Shown: positions 1 through 6,606 of the stretch, in pieces
How positions within the stretch are numbered: position 1 is the first letter of the stretch
How the letters are laid out: each line of letters starts with the position of its first letter
Assembly: GCA_027325115.1 (NCBI GenBank)
Contig: DAHWFG010000039.1
Location: forward strand, 1 to 7,124
Length of the DNA: 7,124 nt
Direction of reading: 5' to 3'
From: JAKBCQ01 sp021807585
Lineage (GTDB): Bacteria; Planctomycetota; Planctomycetia; Isosphaerales; Isosphaeraceae
Program-made: the position numbers and the translations under genes
The notes under the pieces: generated by a model
The model's database searches: none
What the model was told of the DNA's origin: nothing
Seen by the model: the letters and a program-made list of their open reading frames with translations, nothing else

Positions 1-1
1 G

Positions 2-2629
2 GAAAAGGAGGGGCTTGAACCTTCCCCCGAAGCCGATAAAACGACCCTGCTCCGCAGGCTCAGCCTCGATCTGATCGGCCTGCCGCCGACGATCGCCGAG
101 GTCGACGCCTTCCTCGCCGATACGTCGGCCGACGCCTACGAGAAACAGGTCGATCGACTCCTCGCCTCCCCCCATTACGGCGAACGCTGGGGACGCGTTT
201 GGCTCGACGCCGCCCGCTACGCCGATTCCGACGGCTTCGAAAAAGACAAGCCGCGCGACGCCTGGTTCTATCGCGATTGGGTCGTCGCCGCGCTCAATCG
301 CGATACGCCGTATAATCAATTCATCATCGAACAGCTCGCGGGCGATCTCCTTGAAAACCCGACCCAAGATCAAATCGTCGCCACGGGATATCTGCGTAAT
401 TCAATGATCAACGAAGAGGGGGGCGTCGATCCCGAACAATTCCGCATGGAGGCGATGTTTGATCGAATGGACGCGATCGGCAAGGGAATCCTCGGCCTGA
501 CGATTCAATGCGCCCAATGCCACTCGCACAAGTACGACCCGATCGGCCAGGACGATTATTATCGCATGTTTGCGTTTTTGAATAACTGCGCCGAGGCGAA
601 CGTGCGCGTCTACACGGCCGACGAGGATCGGACGAGGGTCGGCCTGCTTCAACGAATTGACGCGATCAACGCCGCGTGGAAGGCCGATCATCCCGATTGG
701 AAATCGAGAATCGCCGAGTGGGAAAAACGAATCGCCGCCGATCGAACCGTGTGGACGGTGATACGACCCGTAGTCGACGACATATCAAACGGAGGTCAGA
801 AGTATTTGCTTCTTGATGACGGTTCGATTCTGGCCCAGGGTTACGCGCCCACGAAGCATAAAGTGAAGCTCACGGTACGGGTCGATCGTCCCCGCGTCGA
901 GGGCTTCCGGCTCGAGCTTTTGCTCGACGCCAACCTCCCCGCGGGAGGGCCCGGCAGGTCGATCGACGGAACCTGCGCCCTCACCGAATTCCAGGTCGAA
1001 TCCGCCCCCGCGAACGCTCCCGAGAAACGCGCCCCAGTCAAGTTTCAAGCGGCGCTCGCCGACGTGAATCCGATCGAGACCGAGCTCGATTCGATCTATA
1101 ACGATCGGAGCAACCGACGCCGGACGACGGGGCCGATCCCTCTGGCGATCGACGGCAAAGATGAAACCGCGTGGGGTGTCGACGTCGGCGCCGGCCGCCG
1201 CAATCAACCGCGCGAGGCGATTTTCCTCGCCGAAAAACCGATCGAAAACGCCGAGGGAACGATCCTGACGATTTACCTCGCGCAAAACCACGGCGGCTGG
1301 AACAGCGACGACAATCAAACCAACAATTTAGGTCGCTTTCGTTTGTCGATAACAGAGCATGCGGATCCTTTGATCGTTCCGGTTTCGCCCCGAATTCGCT
1401 CGATCCTCGCCAAGCCCGTCGACCAGCGAACGGCCGACGAGATCGACGCGATCTTCGCGGTTTGGTGCGAAACGATCCCCGAACGTCGATCGATCAATGA
1501 TCAAATTGAAGCGCTTTGGCGTTTACATCCCGTCGGCGCGTCTCAGCTCGTGCTCAAAGAGCGCGATCGGCCGCGTCCCACCTACCTGCTCGAACGGGGC
1601 GATTTCCTCAAACCCAAAACGCGCGTCGAACCCGGCATGCCTTCGCTTTTTGATCCCCTTCAGCCGGGCGAGCCGCCGAATCGCCTGACGCTGGCGCGGA
1701 GGCTCGTCGATCGGCGATCGCCGACCGCGGCGCGGTCGATCGTGAACCGAATCTGGCAAACCCGCTTCGGCGCCGGAATCGTGACCACGAGCGAGGATCT
1801 GGGAACGCAATGCGATCCCCCGTCGCACCCCGATCTGCTCGATCGGCTCGCGGTTGATTTCATGAACGCGGGCTGGAGCGTTAAAACGCTTCAGAAATGG
1901 ATTTCCTTATCAAGCACATACCGTCAATCATCACACATAACTAAAACATTACTTAAGCGTGATCCCGGCAATCGCCTGCTGGCGCGCGGCCCCCGGTATC
2001 GTCTCGACGCCGAGATCGCTCGCGACGTCGCTCTCGCCGCGAGCGGGCTCCTGAGCGTGAAAATCGGCGGCCCAAGCGTCCACCCTCCCGCTCCTCAATT
2101 TCTCTTCGAGCCCCCCGTCAGTTACGGTCCCAAGGTTTGGCTCGAATCGACGGGATCGGATCGTTACCGTCGATCGTTGTACACGTTTCGCTATCGCTCG
2201 GTCCCCTACCCCGCGCTCCAGACGTTCGACGCCCCCAACGGCGACTTCGCGTGCGCCCGCCGCAGCCGCTCGAACACGCCGCTTCAGGCTCTCGTCACTT
2301 TAAATGAGCCGATCTTTATGGAATGCGCTCGCGCGCTCGCCAAATTGACGATCGAACGCGGCGGCGAAGACCCCGCTCGGCTCGAATTCGCCTTCCGCCG
2401 CACCTTGTCGCGACTTCCCACCGAATTCGAATCCGACACGCTCTTACTCCTCTTCCGACGCAACGAACGACGCTTCGCCGACGCCGCGGCCAAACCCTGG
2501 GAGATCGCCGCGAACGACCCGTCGCACCCCCCACAACTACCCCGCGGAGAATCACCGGCTCGCCTCGCGGCGTGGACCGTCGTCGCCCGCGCGCTCCTCA
2601 ATCTCGACGAAACGATCACCCTCGAATAA
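2..2629 (+). CDS. DUF1549-DUF1553 planctomycete protein (PSCyt2/PSD1 type), 5' partial
   Basis: The frame is open from the first bases, so the true start lies upstream and 875 residues are visible. Residues 1 to about 195 match DUF1549 (PSCyt2): LDLIGLPPT, VDRLLASPHYGERWG, LDAARYADSDGFEKDKPR, EQLAGDLLENP and INEEGGVDPEQFR. A heme-c-type CxxCH motif (CAQCHSHKYDP) has its Cys at residues 170 and 173 and its His at 174 (bases 509-523). Residues about 270-455 contain the LDDGSILAQG, LLLDANLPAGGPGRS and LTEFQVE signature of a beta-sandwich, discoidin-like insert common in this family. Residues about 560-865 match DUF1553 (PSD1): VNRIWQTRFGAGIVTTSEDLG, HPDLLDRLAVDF, STYRQSS, GPRYRLDAE and the terminal ALLNLDET. 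Family members usually carry a signal peptide and often an N-terminal PSCyt1 cytochrome-like domain, which would be outside the window. The activity is unknown; a periplasmic role near glycan or sulfatase systems is inference from gene neighbourhoods in related genomes. It lies 43 bp upstream of DUF1501, so an operon is likely. Confidence 0.95.
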   Translation, partial: EKEGLEPSPEADKTTLLRRLSLDLIGLPPTIAEVDAFLADTSADAYEKQVDRLLASPHYGERWGRVWLDAARYADSDGFEKDKPRDAWFYRDWVVAALNRDTPYNQFIIEQLAGDLLENPTQDQIVATGYLRNSMINEEGGVDPEQFRMEAMFDRMDAIGKGILGLTIQCAQCHSHKYDPIGQDDYYRMFAFLNNCAEANVRVYTADEDRTRVGLLQRIDAINAAWKADHPDWKSRIAEWEKRIAADRTVWTVIRPVVDDISNGGQKYLLLDDGSILAQGYAPTKHKVKLTVRVDRPRVEGFRLELLLDANLPAGGPGRSIDGTCALTEFQVESAPANAPEKRAPVKFQAALADVNPIETELDSIYNDRSNRRRTTGPIPLAIDGKDETAWGVDVGAGRRNQPREAIFLAEKPIENAEGTILTIYLAQNHGGWNSDDNQTNNLGRFRLSITEHADPLIVPVSPRIRSILAKPVDQRTADEIDAIFAVWCETIPERRSINDQIEALWRLHPVGASQLVLKERDRPRPTYLLERGDFLKPKTRVEPGMPSLFDPLQPGEPPNRLTLARRLVDRRSPTAARSIVNRIWQTRFGAGIVTTSEDLGTQCDPPSHPDLLDRLAVDFMNAGWSVKTLQKWISLSSTYRQSSHITKTLLKRDPGNRLLARGPRYRLDAEIARDVALAASGLLSVKIGGPSVHPPAPQFLFEPPVSYGPKVWLESTGSDRYRRSLYTFRYRSVPYPALQTFDAPNGDFACARRSRSNTPLQALVTLNEPIFMECARALAKLTIERGGEDPARLEFAFRRTLSRLPTEFESDTLLLLFRRNERRFADAAAKPWEIAANDPSHPPQLPRGESPARLAAWTVVARALLNLDETITLE

Positions 2630-2660
2630 CCGTCGCCGACGCCGACCGAGTTAGCAAACA

Positions 2661-2665
2661 AAGGA
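2661..2665 (+). promoter_or_regulatory. Ribosome binding site of the DUF1501 gene
   Basis: AAGGA lies 7 bases before the ATG at 2673 and supports that start. A nearer ATG at 2668 is only 2 bases from the site and reads Met-Arg-stop, so it is not a plausible start. The next in-frame Met (2703) has no comparable site. Confidence 0.7.
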
Positions 2666-2672
2666 TCATGCG

Positions 2673-4100
2673 ATGAACTGTCAAGATCATTTGTATAAGA
2701 ATATGGACCCTAAATCGGTCGCTCGCCGCTGGTTTCTCGAGCGATGCGGGATCGGCCTCGGGGGGATCGCGCTCGGCGAATTGCTGGGCGCGACTGAAGG
2801 AGCCGCGGCGGCCGATCCGCTCGCTCCCAAATCGCCTCATTTCCCCGCCAAAGCCAAACGCGTGATCTTCTTATTCATGGCGGGCGCCCCCAGCCATCTC
2901 GAATTGTTCGATTACAAGCCCGCTCTCGCCAAGTTTAACGGCACGAGCCCCCCCGCCGAGCTGCTCAAAGTATATCGCGCCGCGTTTATCAACCCCAATT
3001 CCAAACTTCTTGGCCCCAAATTCAAGTTCGCCAAACACGGCGGACAAGACGCCGAGCTGTCCGAATTGCTTCCCCACCTCGCGTCGATCGTCGACGACGT
3101 CGCGATCGTTAAATCCATGACAACCGACGCCTTCAATCATGCACCCGCTCAAATCTTGATGAATACGGGGTCGCAGCAATTCGGCAGGCCGAGCCTCGGC
3201 GCGTGGGCGACTTATGGACTCGGCTCCGAATCGAAAAATCTCCCCGGGTTCGTCGTCTTCAGCTCGGGAAAGAAAGGTCCGAGCGGCGGCAATTCCAATT
3301 GGGGAAGCGGCTTTTTGCCCACGCTCCACCAAGGCGTATTATTCCGCGGCTCGGGAGATCCCGTCCTTTATCTCTCGAACCCGCGCGGAGTCGATCACGG
3401 CGTTCAGCGCGACGTCGTCGACGCCGTACGCATGCTCAATCAATCGCGTCTCGATGTCGTCGGCGACCCCGAGATCTCGACACGCATCAACGCGTTCGAA
3501 ACCGCGTTTCGGATGCAGGAGAGCGCCCCCGAGGCGATGGATTTGACCCGCGAACCCAAGCATGTTCTCGATCTTTACGGCGCCCAACCGGGCAAGCCGT
3601 CGTTCGCGAATAATTGCTTGTTGGCGCGCCGATTGATCGAGCGCGGCGTGCGGATCGTCGAACTCTTCCACGAGGCCTGGGATCAGCACGGGAATTTGGT
3701 CAACGATCTCAAGGCGAACTGTCGCGACACCGACAAGGCGAGCGCCGCACTCGTTTCCGACCTCAAACAACGCGGCCTGCTCGACGACACGCTCGTGATC
3801 TGGGGAGGGGAATTCGGCCGAACGCCGATGGTTCAGGGAGGCGACGACGGCCGCGATCACCATCCCAACGCGTTCACTATGTGGCTCGCAGGCGGCGGAA
3901 TCAAGCGCGGCGTCACCCACGGCGAAACCGACGACCTCGGCTTCCGCGTCGCGCGAAACCCCGTCCACGTTCACGACCTGCACGCGACGATCCTACATTT
4001 ATTGGGATTTGATCATACGAAGCTCACTTATCGCTCGCAAGGACGCGATTTCCGCCTGACCGACGTTTCGGGGCGGGTTGTTAAAGAATTGCTGGCTTAA
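2673..4100 (+). CDS. DUF1501 family exported protein with Tat signal
   Basis: A 475-residue protein, the usual length of the long DUF1501 form. The N-terminus has twin arginines (R18-R19 in SVARRWFLERCG) followed by a Gly/Ala/Leu-rich hydrophobic stretch and an AAAADP end, which indicates export by the Tat pathway. Further family landmarks are IFLFMAGAPSHLELFDYKP, LLGPKFKFAKHG, TDAFNHAPAQ (from about 151), SSGKKGPSGGNSNWGSGFLP, FANNCLLARRLIERGVRIVE, WGGEFGRTP (377-385), GRDHHPNAFTMWLAGGG (393 onward) and the end TYRSQGRDFRLTDVSGRVVKELLA. DUF1501 is placed in the alkaline phosphatase/sulfatase-like superfamily; the conserved His/Asp residues in NHAP and GRDHHPN could be metal or active-site residues, which is inference. 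It almost always follows a DUF1549/DUF1553 gene, as here, so the two products probably act together outside the cytoplasm. The substrate is unknown. The start was chosen by the AAGGA site; Met11 is a weaker alternative. Confidence 0.95.
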   Translation: MNCQDHLYKNMDPKSVARRWFLERCGIGLGGIALGELLGATEGAAAADPLAPKSPHFPAKAKRVIFLFMAGAPSHLELFDYKPALAKFNGTSPPAELLKVYRAAFINPNSKLLGPKFKFAKHGGQDAELSELLPHLASIVDDVAIVKSMTTDAFNHAPAQILMNTGSQQFGRPSLGAWATYGLGSESKNLPGFVVFSSGKKGPSGGNSNWGSGFLPTLHQGVLFRGSGDPVLYLSNPRGVDHGVQRDVVDAVRMLNQSRLDVVGDPEISTRINAFETAFRMQESAPEAMDLTREPKHVLDLYGAQPGKPSFANNCLLARRLIERGVRIVELFHEAWDQHGNLVNDLKANCRDTDKASAALVSDLKQRGLLDDTLVIWGGEFGRTPMVQGGDDGRDHHPNAFTMWLAGGGIKRGVTHGETDDLGFRVARNPVHVHDLHATILHLLGFDHTKLTYRSQGRDFRLTDVSGRVVKELLA

Positions 4101-4385
4101 TGATGATATCGAAAAAAACCGATGCGGCGTCCAATCGCCAATCGCTTTATGTTTTCAATTCTTACTACGATTGAACATCTTAAGACGCAAGCATTCCCTC
4201 TCACGTCTCAGAATTCGCACGTGAAAAATCAATTCAACCTCATATTATCCATATAACTTAACATGCAAGTTCGGCTTATCGGGAAAGCCCCCGTCGCGGA
4301 GCGGTTCGATCCGCCAAATTCGATGACGCCGCCAAATCCGGAGTTGTAGGCCAAATCCGGATTCGACGCATCGAACACCGATCGA
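4101..4385. other. Convergent intergenic region; AT-rich half plus coding-like GC-rich half
   Basis: This 285-bp stretch lies between the ends of the plus-strand DUF1501 gene and the minus-strand repeat protein. From 4101 to about 4265 it is clearly AT-rich and I see no gene in it. It holds a 6-bp inverted repeat (TCACGT 4201-4206, ACGTGA 4219-4224), but no stem followed by a T-run on either strand, so I do not call a terminator. From about 4270 to 4385 the base composition returns to that of coding DNA, and minus-strand translation one frame away from the neighbouring gene gives a Gly/Asn/Ser/Phe-rich peptide. This part may be a C-terminal extension cut off by a frameshift. Confidence 0.6.
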
Positions 4386-5009
4386 TCAAAACGGCGAACT
4401 CGCCAGCGGGTTGAACGACCCCATGAGCGGATCGCTGTAACCCATAAACGGATTAATCGATCCATAAAGCGGGCTCGCATAACCCATCATCGGATTGAAT
4501 GAATCCAACGGCGCATTGGGTGAGGCCGCAAGCGGACTCGGCGATGCGCTCAACGCCGCCGAAGGTTCCCCCGTAATCGTATCGTACGGCGTCACGCTCG
4601 TAATCCCTGATGTCGTCGGCAACGGCGGGAAATACGAACCCCCTCCGCCATAACCCGTCGACATCCCATAGGGATAATTATATCCATACCCCATGTACAA
4701 TCCGTAAGGCGAGCCCCCCGCCGACGACCCCATGCCGATGTTTTGGCCGTTCATCCCGTCGAAACCCCCTCCGCCCGGGACGAATCGAGGCGGAACACGC
4801 CGCGGCTTGGGGGGCGTCTTGGCCTCGTCGTCCTTCGCCTGAGCCTCGCCCGCATCCGCGAACCGTCGCTCGCGAATGTTCCCCGGAGGACGCCTGCGAA
4901 CACCCTTCGCCGCGGCGGGAGCTTGCGCCAAGGCGGCCGTATCCACCAAACCCACCCCGACGATCACCGCCAACACCGTCGCCCAGCTCAACCACGTTCG
5001 CGTCACCAT
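4386..5009 (-). CDS. Small secreted Gly/Tyr/Pro-rich repeat protein (unknown function)
   Basis: A 207-residue protein not recognised as any named family. Residues 1-30 form a Sec signal peptide: MVTRTW, a hydrophobic core (ATVLAVIVGVGLV) and a likely cleavage after ALA before QAPAAA. Residues about 35-75 are basic and charged (VRRRPP, PKPRRVPPRF). Residues about 76-130 are rich in Gly, Tyr, Met and Pro (GGGGFDGMNG, YGLYMGYGYNYPYGM). From 171 to the end there are 14-residue imperfect repeats built on NPxMGYxxPLxGS. Translation is supported by AAGGGG six bases before the ATG and by a promoter at 5059-5087. It is probably a structural, surface or matrix protein, which is inference from composition only. 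The stop is TGA directly after TTT. In the +1 frame translation would continue for 52 more residues of similar composition, so the gene may be longer than called or recently truncated. Confidence 0.8.
   Translation of the reverse strand: MVTRTWLSWATVLAVIVGVGLVDTAALAQAPAAAKGVRRRPPGNIRERRFADAGEAQAKDDEAKTPPKPRRVPPRFVPGGGGFDGMNGQNIGMGSSAGGSPYGLYMGYGYNYPYGMSTGYGGGGSYFPPLPTTSGITSVTPYDTITGEPSAALSASPSPLAASPNAPLDSFNPMMGYASPLYGSINPFMGYSDPLMGSFNPLASSPF
4389..4499 (-). repeat. Tandem 42-bp (14-residue) coding repeats
   Basis: Two full imperfect units and a partial one sit at the C-terminus of the small secreted protein. FNPMMGYASPLYGS is encoded by 4499-4458, INPFMGYSDPLMGS by 4457-4416, and FNPLASSPF (partial) by 4415-4389. 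The two full units share N, P, M, G, Y, P, L, G and S at matching positions. At DNA level CCCAT and CGGATT blocks recur about 42 bp apart. Such arrays expand or shrink by slippage. Confidence 0.75.
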
Positions 5010-5058
5010 CTCGATCCCCTTTCTCCCTTGTTAGACGTGCAAGGGGCTCCGAGTATTC

Positions 5059-5087
5059 ATTATAACTCCCGTTTTCCCTCTTCCCAA
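5059..5087 (-). promoter_or_regulatory. Housekeeping sigma-type promoter of the small secreted protein gene
   Basis: On the minus strand a perfect TATAAT (-10, bases 5064-5059) is preceded by a 17-bp spacer and TTGGGA (-35, bases 5087-5082; four of six match TTGACA). Transcription would start near 5052 and leave a leader of about 43 bases before the ATG at 5009. This suggests the gene is transcribed on its own and does not rely only on readthrough from the STN gene upstream. Confidence 0.6.
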
Positions 5088-5124
5088 GAAATGCGGGCCC
5101 GATTCGGAACAATTTACGCTCAAC

Positions 5125-5161
5125 CGAGCCCGGCCCCGACGCGCCTATCTCTCCGGGCTCG
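5125..5161 (-). terminator. 9-bp perfect inverted repeat; possible terminator of the STN gene
   Basis: CGAGCCCGG (5125-5133) pairs perfectly with CCGGGCTCG (5153-5161) around a 19-base loop. It lies 49 bases after the stop of the minus-strand STN gene and upstream of the next gene's promoter, the expected place for a terminator. No T-run follows it on the minus strand, so it is not a classical intrinsic terminator. It could instead be an mRNA 3'-end stabiliser or a protein-binding site. Confidence 0.35.
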
Positions 5162-5209
5162 AAGCTCGAAAGATCGTCACGCAATCCAGGCCGGCTCGAA
5201 TCGACCGCC

Positions 5210-6334
5210 TCAGTTCTCGGGTTCCGCGAACGGACCGTCGGGATCGATAAAGGACTCGATTTTCTGATCCGTATTTTCATACGTGATGTAAATCAATCCG
5301 TTGTTCACAAAATACGTCATCCCAAGCTGCTTGAGCATGAGCGCCAAAGTCACTCGCAGCGGAACGCCTTCGAGATCGATCGACACCGTCGACGCCATCG
5401 TTTTATCAGCCTCCGAAAGACCGATCGGGTCAACGTATATCGATACCGCCTTGCCCGTCGGCCCTTTCTTCGACTCTTCTCGAATATTTTCGAGCACCTC
5501 TTCGAGCGGCGTGTCGTTGGGATAAGGCAATCGGATCGGCTGATCGAGTGTCCTGAAAACATCCTGGTTGATCACCTTCTTCCGAGCCTCACGCAACGAC
5601 GGAAAGACCGGCGGAACTCCATGACGATCCCCCACGTTTTGAAACCCGCCCGATTGTGTCTCGTTCGCGATCGTAGCCTTCGCCGCGCCGGCTTCCTCGT
5701 CGGTCGCCGCCTTTAAACCTCCTCCGGCGCCCGCGGCCTCGGTCGCCCTTCCCCACGCTTTCGCCTCCATCACCCAAAGCTCGGCCTCCTCGCGGAAATA
5801 ATCGGCGGCGGCGATCTCGGCCGATTCGCCCCCCTCCGCGGCCCGTTTCTGAAGCTCAATCATGTTCTTCAAATGCTCACGAAAAAGCTCAAGCCGTCGA
5901 GAACGATCGAGCGTCCGATTCCGGCGATAATCGAGCGCTCGCCTCGACCAGTCGTAAATCGCGCCCACCGACGACTTCGACGAGCGTCCACTCTCGACGA
6001 TCCAACGTACTTTGTCGGCGGCGCGAGCAAGCTTCTCGCGAGCGATCTGAAGCTCGCCGAGCGATGGAATCGACCCTCGATCCGAAGCGACGGCGGATTC
6101 GGTCGTAGCCGCTTTCGCCTCCCCCTTCGGAGCGATCTTCGCCGCTTCTCCTTTCGAAGCTTCGGCATTCGACGCCGCGTTTTGGACCGCATCGATGTTT
6201 GTCGCAACCTTTTCCCGCGCTTGCTTTTCCTCGGCGGTCGAACCGGTCTCTTGAAGAGCGAATCCGCTCGCCGAAACGACGACAACCGTCGACACAAAAG
6301 CCGCGACGGGGAGCTTCCACATGCGCACGATCAT
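5210..6334 (-). CDS. Exported protein with helical region and C-terminal STN-like domain
   Basis: A 374-residue protein. Residues 1-28 are a signal peptide (MIVRMWKLPVAAFVSTVVVV, then SASGFA). Residues about 30-88 are an Ala/Glu/Lys-rich linker. Residues about 92-193 are predicted helical and charged (LGELQIAREKLARAADKVRW, LELFREHLKNMIELQKRAAE, AADYFREEAELWVMEAKA), resembling helical segments of other planctomycete exported proteins. After a Gly/Ala-rich linker, residues about 262-353 form the STN-like (secretin/TonB short N-terminal) region: LPYPNDTPLEEVLENI, SIYVDPIGLSEADKT, IDLEGVPLRVTLALMLKQLG and a final beta strand GLIYITYE. The tail is DPDGPFAEPEN. No secretin pore or TonB receptor domain follows, so it is a free-standing periplasmic module, possibly an adaptor or binding protein. 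The frame is open back to an ATG at 6445, but the start at 6334 is preferred because a GGAG lies 9 bases upstream and the signal peptide begins there. It is a paralogue of the gene at the right edge. Confidence 0.85.
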   Translation of the reverse strand: MIVRMWKLPVAAFVSTVVVVSASGFALQETGSTAEEKQAREKVATNIDAVQNAASNAEASKGEAAKIAPKGEAKAATTESAVASDRGSIPSLGELQIAREKLARAADKVRWIVESGRSSKSSVGAIYDWSRRALDYRRNRTLDRSRRLELFREHLKNMIELQKRAAEGGESAEIAAADYFREEAELWVMEAKAWGRATEAAGAGGGLKAATDEEAGAAKATIANETQSGGFQNVGDRHGVPPVFPSLREARKKVINQDVFRTLDQPIRLPYPNDTPLEEVLENIREESKKGPTGKAVSIYVDPIGLSEADKTMASTVSIDLEGVPLRVTLALMLKQLGMTYFVNNGLIYITYENTDQKIESFIDPDGPFAEPEN

Positions 6335-6343
6335 GATGTTCGT

Positions 6344-6347
6344 CTCC
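6344..6347 (-). promoter_or_regulatory. Ribosome binding site deciding the start of the longer STN gene
   Basis: GGAG on the minus strand lies 9 bases before the ATG at 6334. It places the start at the signal peptide and not at the upstream in-frame ATG (6445), which would put 37 polar residues in front of the signal sequence. The next Met (ATG at 6322) is about 21 bases away, too far for this site. Confidence 0.6.
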
Positions 6348-6389
6348 GTCGCGCCGAATCGGCCGCTCCGACGCGAATAAGAATCGACC

Positions 6390-6401
6390 CGGCGGCCGCC
6401 G
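6390..6401. repeat. 12-bp perfect palindrome CGGCGGCCGCCG
   Basis: A perfect palindrome 56 bases before the start codon of the longer STN gene, inside its probable 5' leader. It could be a dimeric protein-binding site, or chance in GC-rich DNA. A hairpin is unlikely because a perfect palindrome leaves no loop unless its centre opens. Confidence 0.35.
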
Positions 6402-6534
6402 CTCGCACAAAGCCTTCTCAAAGAATCGAGCCAGGAAGGGAGCAACCGACAACCGTCACTAACCTATCACAAGGAATCCGCTCTTGCATAGACGTTCGAA
6501 ACCATCGAATGATTCGGATGCGAATCTCAATTCA

Positions 6535-6588
6535 TTACATCATACCCGGTCCCATACCTCTTGCCATCCCCCCCGTCCCGCCTCCCAT
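6535..6588 (-). other. Gly/Met-rich mini reading frame (17 residues), in frame behind the upstream STN gene
   Basis: ATG at 6588 reads MGGGTGGMARGMGPGMM and stops at TAA (6537-6535). It has a GAGG four bases upstream. It is in the same frame as the STN gene that stops at 6607, separated from it only by that TAA and six further codons (ISIRGG). Gly/Met-rich tails are frequent on planctomycete exported proteins, and the visible start of the upstream gene is also Gly/Met-rich. It is either a detached C-terminal tail, a readthrough product, or a tiny independent peptide. I cannot decide which from sequence alone. Confidence 0.35.
6568..6586 (-). other. Canonical G-quadruplex motif (minus strand)
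   Basis: On the minus strand four GGG tracts occur within 19 bases with loops of 4, 2 and 1 bases (GGGAGGCGGGACGGGGGGG). The seven-base G run supplies the last two tracts. In the transcript of the STN genes this would fall between the two coding regions. The tracts partly reflect consecutive Gly codons in the mini frame. Confidence 0.45.
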
Positions 6589-6606
6589 GCCGCCTCGAAT
6601 CGATAT

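Larger units (their letters stand above)
6335..6606. other. Spacer between the two STN genes
   Basis: A 272-bp minus-strand spacer. Reading from the upstream gene it contains, in order, a Gly/Met-rich stretch with a G-quadruplex motif (6535-6600), a more AT-rich part (about 6480-6540), and a GC-rich leader with a 12-bp palindrome. A TATGAT (6544-6539) with ATGGCA 17 bp upstream is a possible weak promoter for the longer STN gene. I am not confident in it, so readthrough from the upstream gene remains possible. Confidence 0.5.

Noticed and set aside
404..2629. ATG at 404 as the start of the DUF1549 protein
   Set aside because: The same frame is open upstream to the window edge and encodes conserved DUF1549 motifs (LDLIGLPPT, YGERWG), so the start is outside the window.
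3339..3983. 214-codon minus-strand open frame inside DUF1501
   Set aside because: It is opposite a gene whose family signatures run through the whole length; no independent start signal or domain.
4201..4224. TCACGT/ACGTGA inverted repeat as a terminator for DUF1501
   Set aside because: The stem is only 6 bp with a 12-base loop and is followed by A residues on the plus strand, not T.
4678..5280. 200-codon minus-strand open frame overlapping the small secreted protein
   Set aside because: It crosses the promoter and the hairpin, overlaps a gene with a clear signal peptide in another frame, and has no recognisable motif.
6335..6445. Upstream ATG (6445) as start of the longer STN protein
   Set aside because: It would place 37 polar, Arg/Ser-rich residues before a clear signal peptide, and the ribosome site fits the ATG at 6334.
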